Shown in pieces: positions 9,150 through 15,765 of a stretch of DNA of 42,431 nt. The position numbers were made by a program, and so were the translations under genes. Source of the DNA: Micromonospora sp. AMSO31t. Its GTDB lineage: Bacteria; Actinomycetota; Actinomycetes; Mycobacteriales; Micromonosporaceae. Below the pieces are notes generated by a model. That model had not been told where the DNA came from and made no database searches. It worked only from the letters and a program-made list of their open reading frames with translations. The stretch is taken from NCBI RefSeq assembly GCF_008868175.1, contig NZ_WBKT01000040.1, positions 1 to 42,431 of the forward strand, read 5' to 3'. Within the stretch, counting starts at the first letter, position 1. The number at the start of each line of letters is the position of its first letter.

Positions 9150-9413
9150 TCAGCTCCCCAGCGCCTGGACCTTGGCGATCGTCTCCTGGACGTGCTGGCG
9201 GGCCGGCTCACCGCCCTGCGCCGCCTGGGTGAGCGCCTGCCGGTAGGCGTCGATCATGTTGAGCAACGGCCCGGCTGCCACGCCCTCCAGGGCGCCCGCC
9301 ACCAGCGCCCTGGCCTCGGCCGCGTCCTGGGCCGCGGCGGCCGTCCTGGCCTTCGCCTCGTCGAGCTTCTGGGCCGCCGCCGCCAGCCTCGCGATGATGT
9401 CCGCCGCGCTCAC
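9150..9413 (-). CDS. Small helical protein, DUF6244-type
   Basis: 87 residues, Ala-rich and almost wholly predicted helix: SAADIIARLAAAAQKLDEAK, an Ala/Glu-rich helix, VAAGPLLNMIDAYRQAL, ending AKVQALGS. It matches my memory of the DUF6244 family, small proteins frequent in Micromonospora with no known role. Its size and helix-break-helix layout resemble WXG100-type proteins but the WXG motif is absent. GTG 9413 has a strong GGGGAGGG ribosome site. A TAGGCT box at 9473-9478 is a possible -10 about 60 bases upstream. Its C-terminus faces the pentapeptide gene. Real gene, unknown function. Confidence 0.75.
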   Translation of the reverse strand: MSAADIIARLAAAAQKLDEAKARTAAAAQDAAEARALVAGALEGVAAGPLLNMIDAYRQALTQAAQGGEPARQHVQETIAKVQALGS

Positions 9414-9521
9414 GCGCCCTCCCCGATGTCGCCCCGACCGATCGACCGCGCCACCCCACCCGACCACCGCGCAGCCTACGAGACGGGGTGGCATCCGCCG
9501 CGACCGCGGCGGTCGCCGGCA

Positions 9522-9568
9522 GATCTTGGCAAGAAACCGTTCGCACCGAACGGCAACTGTCCAAGATC
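9522..9568. terminator. Nested symmetrical inverted repeat behind the GntR gene
   Basis: GATCTTGG (9522-9529) pairs with CCAAGATC (9561-9568), and inside it CCGTTCG (9537-9543) pairs with CGAACGG (9547-9553) around CAC. The two stems are separated by 7 unpaired bases on each side, so the structure is symmetric. It lies 20 bases after the GntR stop codon and may end that transcript; it could also be a protein or replication-related site. Confidence 0.45.
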
Positions 9569-9587
9569 GGCGGTCGGACCCCGGCCG

Positions 9588-9806
9588 TCAGCGCTGCGCC
9601 ACGAAGACACCAAGACCGTGGACGCCCTGCACCCATCCCTGGGTCTGCAGAACCAGGATCGCCTGGCGCACGACCGTCGCCGACACGCCGTGCTGCGCCT
9701 TGAGCTGCGCCGTAGACGGCAACTGATCGCCGGGCGCGAGGTCGCCGGACTCGATCTGGCTCCGGATGTGGTCCGCGAGCTGTTCCCACTTGGGTTTGAC
9801 GGGCAT
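9588..9806 (-). CDS. Stand-alone GntR-type winged-helix regulator
   Basis: 72 residues that are only the GntR DNA-binding domain: KPKWEQLADHIRSQIESGDL, APGDQLPSTAQLKAQHGVSA, TVVRQAILVLQTQGWVQGVH, ending GLGVFVAQR. The usual C-terminal effector domain is absent, so it is either a minimal regulator, perhaps dimerising with a partner, or a plasmid/ICE-type control protein. ATG 9806 has a GGGAG ribosome site 5 bases upstream. It is divergent from the small Cys protein at 10064; the 257 bases between them carry a palindrome and promoters for both sides. It probably represses itself and its neighbour (inference). Confidence 0.85.
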   Translation of the reverse strand: MPVKPKWEQLADHIRSQIESGDLAPGDQLPSTAQLKAQHGVSATVVRQAILVLQTQGWVQGVHGLGVFVAQR

Positions 9807-9845
9807 CTGTACTCCCAGGTCTGCACCGCCATTCGATCACGGGCC

Positions 9846-9861
9846 ACTTCTCATGACAAGT
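9846..9861. promoter_or_regulatory. Candidate GntR operator palindrome
   Basis: ACTTCTCATGACAAGT is a 16-base palindrome with one mismatched pair (14 of 16 bases symmetric). It lies 40 bases upstream of the GntR start and overlaps a possible minus-strand -35 (TTGTCA), with TCGAAT 17 bases further on. The location suits autoregulation; not tested. Confidence 0.4.
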
Positions 9862-9876
9862 AACGTGATGTCGCGC

Positions 9877-9904
9877 TTGCTTTAAGTGACTAGTTGTGTA
9901 AAGT
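9877..9904 (+). promoter_or_regulatory. Candidate promoter of the small Cys-protein gene
   Basis: TTGCTT (9877-9882), a 16-base spacer, and TAAAGT (9899-9904) in a locally AT-rich stretch. The start codon of the next plus-strand gene is at 10064, giving a leader of about 150 bases. Confidence 0.4.
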
Positions 9905-10063
9905 TCGAATCGACCGGCTCCCAGGTCTGCAAACCCGAGCTGGTCGTCCCACCGCGCAGAGCGCCCGGTCGGCCGGTCCCCCCTGGACGGCCGGGCGTGC
10001 CGTTGGCGTCCCCCGGCAGGCACCCGCCAGCCTGCCCCTCCCCGACCCGGCAAGGAGACCACC

Positions 10064-10351
10064 ATGGACGACGTCCCCCACGCCGACGATCCGCCGGTGC
10101 TCGGTGGAGCGCCATGGAGGTCACACGACCCGGGTGACCTCCATGGTGTTCCACCGACCGGCCCGGCGGGCCGCGACGGCCGGCAGTCCTTCGTGTCGCG
10201 GCAGGATCTGGAGGACGCCGACGACGTGCTCTTCGCGCATCCGCCCCGGAAGGTGACCCGCTGGCTCTGCGGCTGCGGCGAGGAGTACCCGTGCCCGGAG
10301 GTGCGCTTCGCCCAACTGGTCCGCCACGCGAGCGTCCGCGCCGCCTCCTGA
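10064..10351 (+). CDS. Small Cys-cluster protein, unrecognised
   Basis: 95 residues. The C-terminal half looks conserved in style: FVSRQDLEDADDVLFAHPPR, then RWLCGCGEEYPCPEVRFAQL with Cys69, Cys71 and Cys77 that could bind zinc or form a knuckle. The N-terminal half is Pro/Gly/Asp-rich, and residues 13-31 are encoded by a 57-base near-perfect hairpin (10101-10157). ATG 10064 has AAGGAG at 10052-10057 with a 6-base spacer. It is divergent from the GntR gene. Its stop codon directly abuts the stop codon of the convergent membrane-protein gene with no spacer. I do not recognise the family. Confidence 0.65.
   Translation: MDDVPHADDPPVLGGAPWRSHDPGDLHGVPPTGPAGRDGRQSFVSRQDLEDADDVLFAHPPRKVTRWLCGCGEEYPCPEVRFAQLVRHASVRAAS
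10101..10157. repeat. 57-base inverted repeat inside a coding region
   Basis: Arms of 24 bases at 10101-10124 and 10134-10157 with a 9-base loop. The core 13 bases, CCATGGAGGTCAC against GTGACCTCCATGG, match perfectly. The two mismatches in the outer part would be G-U pairs in one RNA strand. It begins 37 bases after the start codon of the small Cys-protein gene. Confidence 0.85.
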
Positions 10352-11407
10352 TCAGCTCAACAGCCGGAACACCACGAGGTAGAGGCAGAACAGCGACGGG
10401 GCGACCAGCGCGCAGATCACGAAGCCGACCGGCACGTACCGGCCCGGCGGGGTGTCGCCGCCGATCACCGGGCGGCCCCAGCGCCCGAGCACCAGGTGTC
10501 CGGCCAGGAAGGACAGCAGCGGGACGCCGGCGCACGAGACGGCGGCCACCAGGTCGAGCCCGGTGGCCGGCAGCGGCGAGCCGATCAGCGCCACCAGCAT
10601 GAGCAGGGAGCCGACCAGCGCGCAGGCCGCGTAGACGGCGACCGCCCGGGCCGGCGCCGACCAGGTGGGCAGCAGCACGGGCCGCCGCGCGAGGGCCTCG
10701 GCCTGCTGCCCGTGCCGGTCGGCCTCGTCGGCCAGTTGCCCGGCCGCGGCCAGCTCCGTCGCCGGGTCACCCGCGCGCGGACCGGGCAGCGTTCCCTCGG
10801 GATACGCCCCGACCCCCGGCGGCCCCGGCGCGGCGGCAGCGCCGCCGGTCACCCCGTCCCCGGTTCCGGGCGCCTCCGCGCCGGCCGGCACCGGCGACCC
10901 AGCCCCAGGCGCGCCCGATCCCGCCCCGGGCCCGGCCGGTCCCGAGCCAGGGGCAGCCGGTCCCGAGCCAGGCGCGGTCGATCCCGCCACCGGCCCAACC
11001 GAGCCCGACCCAGAGGCGCCCGATCCCGCCGCAGGCCAAGCGGATCCCGAGCCAGGCGCGGTCGATCCCGCCACCGGCCCAACCGACCCCGACCCGGGGG
11101 CGCCCGATCCCGCAGCGGGACCGGCCGGTCCCGCGGAGGGCCCGACGGGTCCCGCCCCAGGTGGGGCGCCGACCGGGACGGCCGCCGCCTCCGGGGCTTC
11201 GGCCGGGACCGACCGCATCGGCAGGTTGATGGCCTGGCCGAGCTGGTCGAGGCGCTGGCCCTGGGCGGCGAGCCGGCGGCCGAGCTGGTCGACGGTGGAC
11301 TGGAGGGCACGCCGGCGTTCGGCCTCGGCGGCGATCGCCCGCTCGCCGCCCCGCTGGCGGGTGGAGAGCTCGCGGAGCAGGGCCGCGTACTCGTCGAACC
11401 CGGTCAC
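10352..11407 (-). CDS. Coiled-coil, Pro/Gly-rich, three-helix membrane protein coupled to the FtsK-like ATPase
   Basis: 351 residues. Residues 1-62 form a charged amphipathic coiled coil (TRQRGGERAIAAEAERRRAL, LGRRLAAQGQRLDQLGQAI). Residues about 65-210 are low-complexity Gly/Ser/Pro/Ala with a 28-residue repeat (GSGSVGPVAGSTAPGSG), a likely flexible tether. About 245-348 holds three membrane helices (AVAVYAACALVGSLLMLVAL; LVAAVSCAGVPLLSFLAGHL; VGFVICALVAPSLFCLYLVV). GTG 11407 overlaps the ATPase stop codon (GTGA, 11404-11407), so the two are translationally coupled and probably work together at the membrane. I recognise no named family. The function is inferred only from the partner. Confidence 0.8.
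   Translation of the reverse strand: MTGFDEYAALLRELSTRQRGGERAIAAEAERRRALQSTVDQLGRRLAAQGQRLDQLGQAINLPMRSVPAEAPEAAAVPVGAPPGAGPVGPSAGPAGPAAGSGAPGSGSVGPVAGSTAPGSGSAWPAAGSGASGSGSVGPVAGSTAPGSGPAAPGSGPAGPGAGSGAPGAGSPVPAGAEAPGTGDGVTGGAAAAPGPPGVGAYPEGTLPGPRAGDPATELAAAGQLADEADRHGQQAEALARRPVLLPTWSAPARAVAVYAACALVGSLLMLVALIGSPLPATGLDLVAAVSCAGVPLLSFLAGHLVLGRWGRPVIGGDTPPGRYVPVGFVICALVAPSLFCLYLVVFRLLS
10961..11105 (-). repeat. 84-base tandem repeat in the membrane-protein linker
   Basis: The sequence beginning TCCCGAGCCAGGCGCGGTCG at 10961 recurs at 11045. The first 42 bases are identical and the second halves have diverged. The 84-base period equals 28 codons, so copy-number change would keep the frame. 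Confidence 0.8.
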
Positions 11408-14097
11408 GACTCGTCCCCGTCGGCGACGAAGGGCACGACCAGGGCGGTGCGGTGCTCGTGCCGGTCGACGAGCAGGGCGCGCCCGTCGCGCGGGGCGTAG
11501 CCGAGGTCGTGCACGCCCAGGTGCAGCCCGAGGTCGGCGGCGGGCACGTTCAACGCGACGAGGCAGGCGACGTCGTCGCGGTTCTGGCTGCCGCCGAGGT
11601 CCTCGGCGAGCCGGCGCAGGCCGCGCCACCAGCCGAGCAGGTGCACCCCGTGTGCGGGGCCTTGGCGCAGCACCGCCCGCAGGTCGTCGTGGCCGGAGCG
11701 GAACGTCTCCGGGTCGGCCGCGGCGAGCGCACCGGCGGCGGCGTCCATCCCGAACACCACCAGGTAGGTCCGGGCGACGTTCGTGGCCGGCCCGGACGCC
11801 GGCTGCCCGGCCGGTCCAGTCCCCGGGCCGGCGCCTCCCGGACCGGCAGGCACAGCCGGCACGGCAGGCACGGCGGGCACAGCCGGCACGGCGGGCACAC
11901 CCGGCACGGCGGGCACACCCGGCACGGCGGGCACAGCCGGCACGGCGGGCGCGGCAGGCACGACGGGCGGGCCGGCCAGCTCGGCGAGGTGAGTGCGCAA
12001 CTGGGCCGCGTCGAGGCGGCGGACCGGGTGGCCGGCGGCGGCCAGGGTCATGGCCAGGTCGTCGGCGGCGCCGGTCGTCCCGGGCGCCAGGGGGACGAAC
12101 AGGAAGCGGGCCGTGCCGGGGGCGTGCTGGCGGGCGAGGCTGAGGGCGGCCGACCGGAGCACGTCCGTGCCGGTCGTGGCCGTGCCCACCACGGCCAGGT
12201 GCCGGCCGGGGCTGGCGTCGAGACGGAACCCGGCCGGGCTGCCGGCCACGTCGACGGTGCGGCCGACGAGGGCGAGCGGCGGCTCGGCACCGGGGGCCAG
12301 GCCGGCCCAGGTGGGGTCGTCGGCGAGCCGGGGGGTCTCGTAGCCGCGGAAGACGGCGGGTCGGCGGGCGCCGGCGGGCCGGGCCGCGAACAGCTCGTGG
12401 CGCAGGGCGCTGAGGTCGGCCGCGGCGGCGTGCGCGTCGGGGAAGTGGACGTCGGTGTCCGCGCCGGCCGTGCCGCCGGCGGTGTTGACCACGGCCGTGC
12501 CCAGGGTGAGTGTCTTCGCGGCGTCGTTGAGCGGGTCGAGCACGCCGCCCCCGCCGGGCAGCGCCACCCGCAGCGGGAACTGGCCGAAGATGGCCTCGGC
12601 CCGACCGTAGAGGGCCTCGATGCCGGTGGTGCTCTGGCTGGCCAGCACCAGGTGCAGGCCGTACGAGCGGCCCTTGCGGGCCAGTTCCTCGATGAGGTCG
12701 ACGGCCTGCCGGGCGAGCGGGTCGTTGCCGGCGAACAGCACCTGGAACTCGTCGACCACGGTGACGATCCGGGGCGGCCGGGCGTTCGGCGGGAGGTCGG
12801 CGAGCTTGCTGACGCCGTGCCGCTTGAGCAGGTCGGCCCGGCGGGTCAGCTCGGCGCGCAGCTCGCGCAGCACGGCCACGCCGTACTCGCGGTCGGACTC
12901 GATGCCGACCGCGCGGGCGTGCGGCAGCCAGGACGGGTCCCGCTCGGTGGGCACGAACTCGGTGAAGCTGACGCCCTCCTTGAAGTCGAGCAGGAAGAGC
13001 TGGAGTTCGGCCGGGGAGTAGCGGGCGGCCAGCCCGTAGAGCACGTCGAGCAGGAACACCGTCTTGCCGGCGCCGGTGCGCCCGCCCACCAGCCAGTGCG
13101 GGGTGGCGTCGTCGAAGGCCACGGTGACCGGCTCGCGGGCGCGGCCGAGCACGGTGCGCAGCCCGGTGGCGGACGACTCGGCCCAGCGCCGGGCCGGCAG
13201 CAGGTCGGCGAAGGTGACCGTGGTGGCCCGCCGGACGGCCTCGCCGAGCCGCCGGGCCAGCGCGGTCACGGTCGCGTGGGACGGGTCCCCGTCGAGCAGG
13301 ACCGGGGCGGCCAGGCCGCTGCCGTCGGCGCTGAACGGCCGGCCGGGCGGGTCGCCGACCAGGGCGTACCGCTCGTTGAGCCGGAGGTGGGTGGTGGCGC
13401 CGAGCGGCGGGGTCTCGCCCGGCCCGGCCGGCGGGTGGCCGGCCAGCAGCACGCATACCGCCGCGGCGGGCCCGGCGTGGGTGAGCGCGGCGAGCCGGGC
13501 CAGCTCGCGCGGCGGCGGGGCGGACGCGGCGACGACCAGCAGCAGGTCCCGGTCCTCGAGCGCGGCCCGCTGGGCGGTCCGGGCGTGCCGTTCCGCCGCG
13601 TCGAGCAGGGCGGTCGTCTCCGCCGCGGTGGTGGCGGCCGGGCCGAGCGCGCCGGCGTCGAGCAGCGGGCGCAGCGGCAGGAAGGCGGCGCCGAACGCGG
13701 CCGGGTCGATGCCGGCCACCCGGACCGTGCCGGCGGGCGCGGCGGTGAGCAGCCGCACCACCAGGGCCCGCAGCAGCTCGCCCACCCGGGGGTCGCGGGC
13801 GTCGGTGTCGATCGCGAGGTGGGCGCCCGCGCCCAGCGGCACCAGCACGGGGAAGCCGCCGTCCACGGTGGTCGCCTCGCCGAGGCGTACCGGAACGGGG
13901 TGGGTGGCGGCGCGGGCGGTGCCGGGCACGGGGCCGGCCAGCTCACCGCCGAGCCGGGCCAGCCGGGCGACCAGCTCGGGGCTGCCGACGGGCGCCGGGC
14001 CGGCGGCGGCCAGCGCCCGCCGGGCGGCTTCCCAGCGGCGCAGGGCCTGCCGGTGCAGGGCGACCGCCTGCCGGTACGCCGTCGCGAGCCTGCCCAC
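11404..14097 (-). CDS. Three-module FtsK/SpoIIIE (EccC-like) ATPase
   Basis: 897 residues, no membrane span. After a short helical N-terminus comes a first degenerate FtsK-like module (about 85-230: AHLAIDTDARDPRVGELLRA, VRVAGIDPAAFGAAFLPLRP) without a P-loop. The second module (about 310-600) is intact: Walker A GGRTGAGKT at 338-346, Walker B VTVVDEFQVLF with Asp449-Glu450, and LVLASQST near 484-490. The third (about 610-897) has a decayed P-loop GTATTGTD at 638-645 and a Pro-Val-Ala linker at 713-750. This 'one live, two dead' arrangement recalls type VII secretion EccC, but no other T7SS gene is present. GTG 14097 has GGAGGG 6 bases upstream. It probably moves a polymer (DNA or protein) with its membrane partner; the substrate is unknown. 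Confidence 0.82.
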   Translation of the reverse strand: MGRLATAYRQAVALHRQALRRWEAARRALAAAGPAPVGSPELVARLARLGGELAGPVPGTARAATHPVPVRLGEATTVDGGFPVLVPLGAGAHLAIDTDARDPRVGELLRALVVRLLTAAPAGTVRVAGIDPAAFGAAFLPLRPLLDAGALGPAATTAAETTALLDAAERHARTAQRAALEDRDLLLVVAASAPPPRELARLAALTHAGPAAAVCVLLAGHPPAGPGETPPLGATTHLRLNERYALVGDPPGRPFSADGSGLAAPVLLDGDPSHATVTALARRLGEAVRRATTVTFADLLPARRWAESSATGLRTVLGRAREPVTVAFDDATPHWLVGGRTGAGKTVFLLDVLYGLAARYSPAELQLFLLDFKEGVSFTEFVPTERDPSWLPHARAVGIESDREYGVAVLRELRAELTRRADLLKRHGVSKLADLPPNARPPRIVTVVDEFQVLFAGNDPLARQAVDLIEELARKGRSYGLHLVLASQSTTGIEALYGRAEAIFGQFPLRVALPGGGGVLDPLNDAAKTLTLGTAVVNTAGGTAGADTDVHFPDAHAAAADLSALRHELFAARPAGARRPAVFRGYETPRLADDPTWAGLAPGAEPPLALVGRTVDVAGSPAGFRLDASPGRHLAVVGTATTGTDVLRSAALSLARQHAPGTARFLFVPLAPGTTGAADDLAMTLAAAGHPVRRLDAAQLRTHLAELAGPPVVPAAPAVPAVPAVPGVPAVPGVPAVPAVPAVPAVPAVPAGPGGAGPGTGPAGQPASGPATNVARTYLVVFGMDAAAGALAAADPETFRSGHDDLRAVLRQGPAHGVHLLGWWRGLRRLAEDLGGSQNRDDVACLVALNVPAADLGLHLGVHDLGYAPRDGRALLVDRHEHRTALVVPFVADGDES
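11856..11966 (-). repeat. 18-base minisatellite in the ATPase gene
   Basis: Tandem copies of CCGGCACGGCGGGCACAC at 11883, 11901, 11919 and 11937, with partial copies on each side. They encode the Val-Pro-Ala/Gly linker of the third FtsK-like module. Near-identical units imply recent slippage. Confidence 0.85.
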
Positions 14098-14289
14098 CGT
14101 CCGCCCTCCGACGCCGTCGTACCGATCGAAGGGAACCCTAACGGACGCGCGGCGGGCCGGCACAGTACGCGGCGCGCACCCGACGTTGGGCCAGTGTTCA
14201 CCCCCCGGTGGCCGTTCCCGCCGGACGCCGTTCCACCGGCCCGACTTGCCTCTGTCCCGAAGCAACGCTGTGAACAGGAAGGCGACGAC

Positions 14290-15711
14290 GTGACCTCCTC
14301 CCCCATCTCCCGCCGGGCCGTGCTGCACGGTGGCGCGGCCGCCGGTCTCGGCATCGTGGTGGCCGGCAGCCTGGACGCCATCGCCGGCCCGGCGGCGGCC
14401 CGGGCCGCGTGCCGCCCGGCGACCGGCTACGGCGACCTCGTGCCGGACCCGGCCGGCCTGCTGGCCCTGCCCCCGGGCTTCTCGTACACCATCGTCGCCC
14501 AGGCGGGGGCGACCCTGCTGGAGTCCGGGCAGGCCACCCCGAGCGACGCGGACGGCACCGGCTGCTTCCGCGGGCCGAAGGGCTCGGTGCTGGTGAACAA
14601 CCACGAGATCGGCGGCGACGAGCCCTACCCGGTGCCGGCGCTGGCCGGGCTGACCTACGACCCGGGCGCCCGCGGCGGCACCACCACCATCGAGGTGGAC
14701 AAGCACGGCCGGCGGCTGCGCGAGTACGTCAGCGTGGCCGGCACCCACAACAACTGCGCCGGCGGCATCACCCCGTGGGGTACCTGGCTGACCTGCGAGG
14801 AGACCGAGCAGCGGGCTGGCGGGCAGTACCTGAAGGACCACGGGTACGTGTTCGAGGTCGACCCGCACGACCGGGCCGCCAACCAGAACCCGGTGGCGCT
14901 GAAGTTCCTCGGTCGCTACTCGCACGAGGCCGTGGCGGTGGACCCGTACACCCACGCCATCTACCTGACCGAGGACGCGGGAGGCCCCAACGGCCTCTAC
15001 TTCCGCTGGACCCCGCCGGCCGGCTTCCGGGCCGGCAAGGGCGCGCTGCGGGCGCTCGCCCAGCGCCCGGACGGGGACACCGCCGGCCGCCTCCAGGCGA
15101 TGAGCTGCTCGCGGGGCAGCCAGCACGTGGCCGACCTGTCGGAGGCCACCACGCCGGGCACCCGCTACAAGGTGCGGTGGGTGGACGTGCCGGACCGGGA
15201 CGCCCGGACCGTCTCGGTGCGCAAGCAGTTCACCGACGCCGAGGTGACCCGCAGCCGCAAGCTGGAGGGCGCCTGGTGGGCCGACGGCGGCGCGTACTTC
15301 GTGGCCAGCTTCGCCCGGCACGACGACGGCAGCGTCAACGAGCACGACGGCCAGGTCTGGTTCTACGACCCGCGCTCCGAGACGGTGACGCTGAAGACCA
15401 TCTTCGGGGTGAACACCGACCCGGAGGCGGACCACGGCAACTTCGACGGGCCGGACAACATCACCGTCTCCCCGTACGGCGGGGTGATCCTGGCCGAGGA
15501 CGGCGAGGGCGTGTCCCACCTGGTCGGGGTGACCGAGCAGGGCAAGGCGTACCCGCTGGCGCGCAACGAGCTCAACGACAGCGAGTTCACCGGCCCGACG
15601 TTCAGCCCGGACGGGAAGATCCTGTTCGCCAACATCCAGTCCCCCGGCTACGTCTTCGCCATCACCGGCCCGTGGGGCCGGCCGAGCAACGCGGACCACG
15701 CCGGGCACTGA
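14290..15711 (+). CDS. Tat-exported PhoX-like (DUF839) protein
   Basis: 473 residues. The twin-arginine leader ISRRAVLHGGAAAGLGIVVA is followed by an Ala-rich cleavage region ending AARAA. The mature part has the PhoX/DUF839 beta-propeller hallmarks: GCFRGPKGSVLVNNHEIGGD, THNNCAGGITPWGTWLTCEE, GRYSHEAVAVDPYTHAIYLT, FDGPDNITVSPYGGVILAED and FTGPTFSPDGKILFANIQSP. PhoX enzymes are Ca/Fe-dependent extracellular alkaline phosphatases freeing phosphate from esters; DUF839 also includes members of unproven activity. GTG 14290 has AGGAAG about 7 bases upstream. It is divergent from the ATPase gene with 192 bases between, and a terminator follows. Confidence 0.88.
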   Translation: MTSSPISRRAVLHGGAAAGLGIVVAGSLDAIAGPAAARAACRPATGYGDLVPDPAGLLALPPGFSYTIVAQAGATLLESGQATPSDADGTGCFRGPKGSVLVNNHEIGGDEPYPVPALAGLTYDPGARGGTTTIEVDKHGRRLREYVSVAGTHNNCAGGITPWGTWLTCEETEQRAGGQYLKDHGYVFEVDPHDRAANQNPVALKFLGRYSHEAVAVDPYTHAIYLTEDAGGPNGLYFRWTPPAGFRAGKGALRALAQRPDGDTAGRLQAMSCSRGSQHVADLSEATTPGTRYKVRWVDVPDRDARTVSVRKQFTDAEVTRSRKLEGAWWADGGAYFVASFARHDDGSVNEHDGQVWFYDPRSETVTLKTIFGVNTDPEADHGNFDGPDNITVSPYGGVILAEDGEGVSHLVGVTEQGKAYPLARNELNDSEFTGPTFSPDGKILFANIQSPGYVFAITGPWGRPSNADHAGH

Positions 15712-15721
15712 CTCCGACGGT

Positions 15722-15759
15722 GACGGCCGGCGCGCTCCTCGACGGGGCCGCCGGCCGTC
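15722..15759. terminator. Bidirectional terminator hairpin
   Basis: Perfect 11-base inverted repeat GACGGCCGGCG (15722-15732) and CGCCGGCCGTC (15749-15759) in the 54-base gap between the PhoX-like gene (+) and the receptor-like gene (-). Confidence 0.7.
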
Positions 15760-15765
15760 CCGGCG

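Noticed and set aside
11404..14097. Calling the ATPase a true FtsK DNA translocase or a complete type VII secretion system
   Set aside because: It lacks the FtsK membrane domain and gamma domain, and no other T7SS component is in the window.
14196..14206. Possible PHO box (GTTCACC) upstream of the PhoX-like gene
   Set aside because: Only one half-unit matches. PhoP sites need at least two adjacent 11-base units, and the next 11 bases do not fit.
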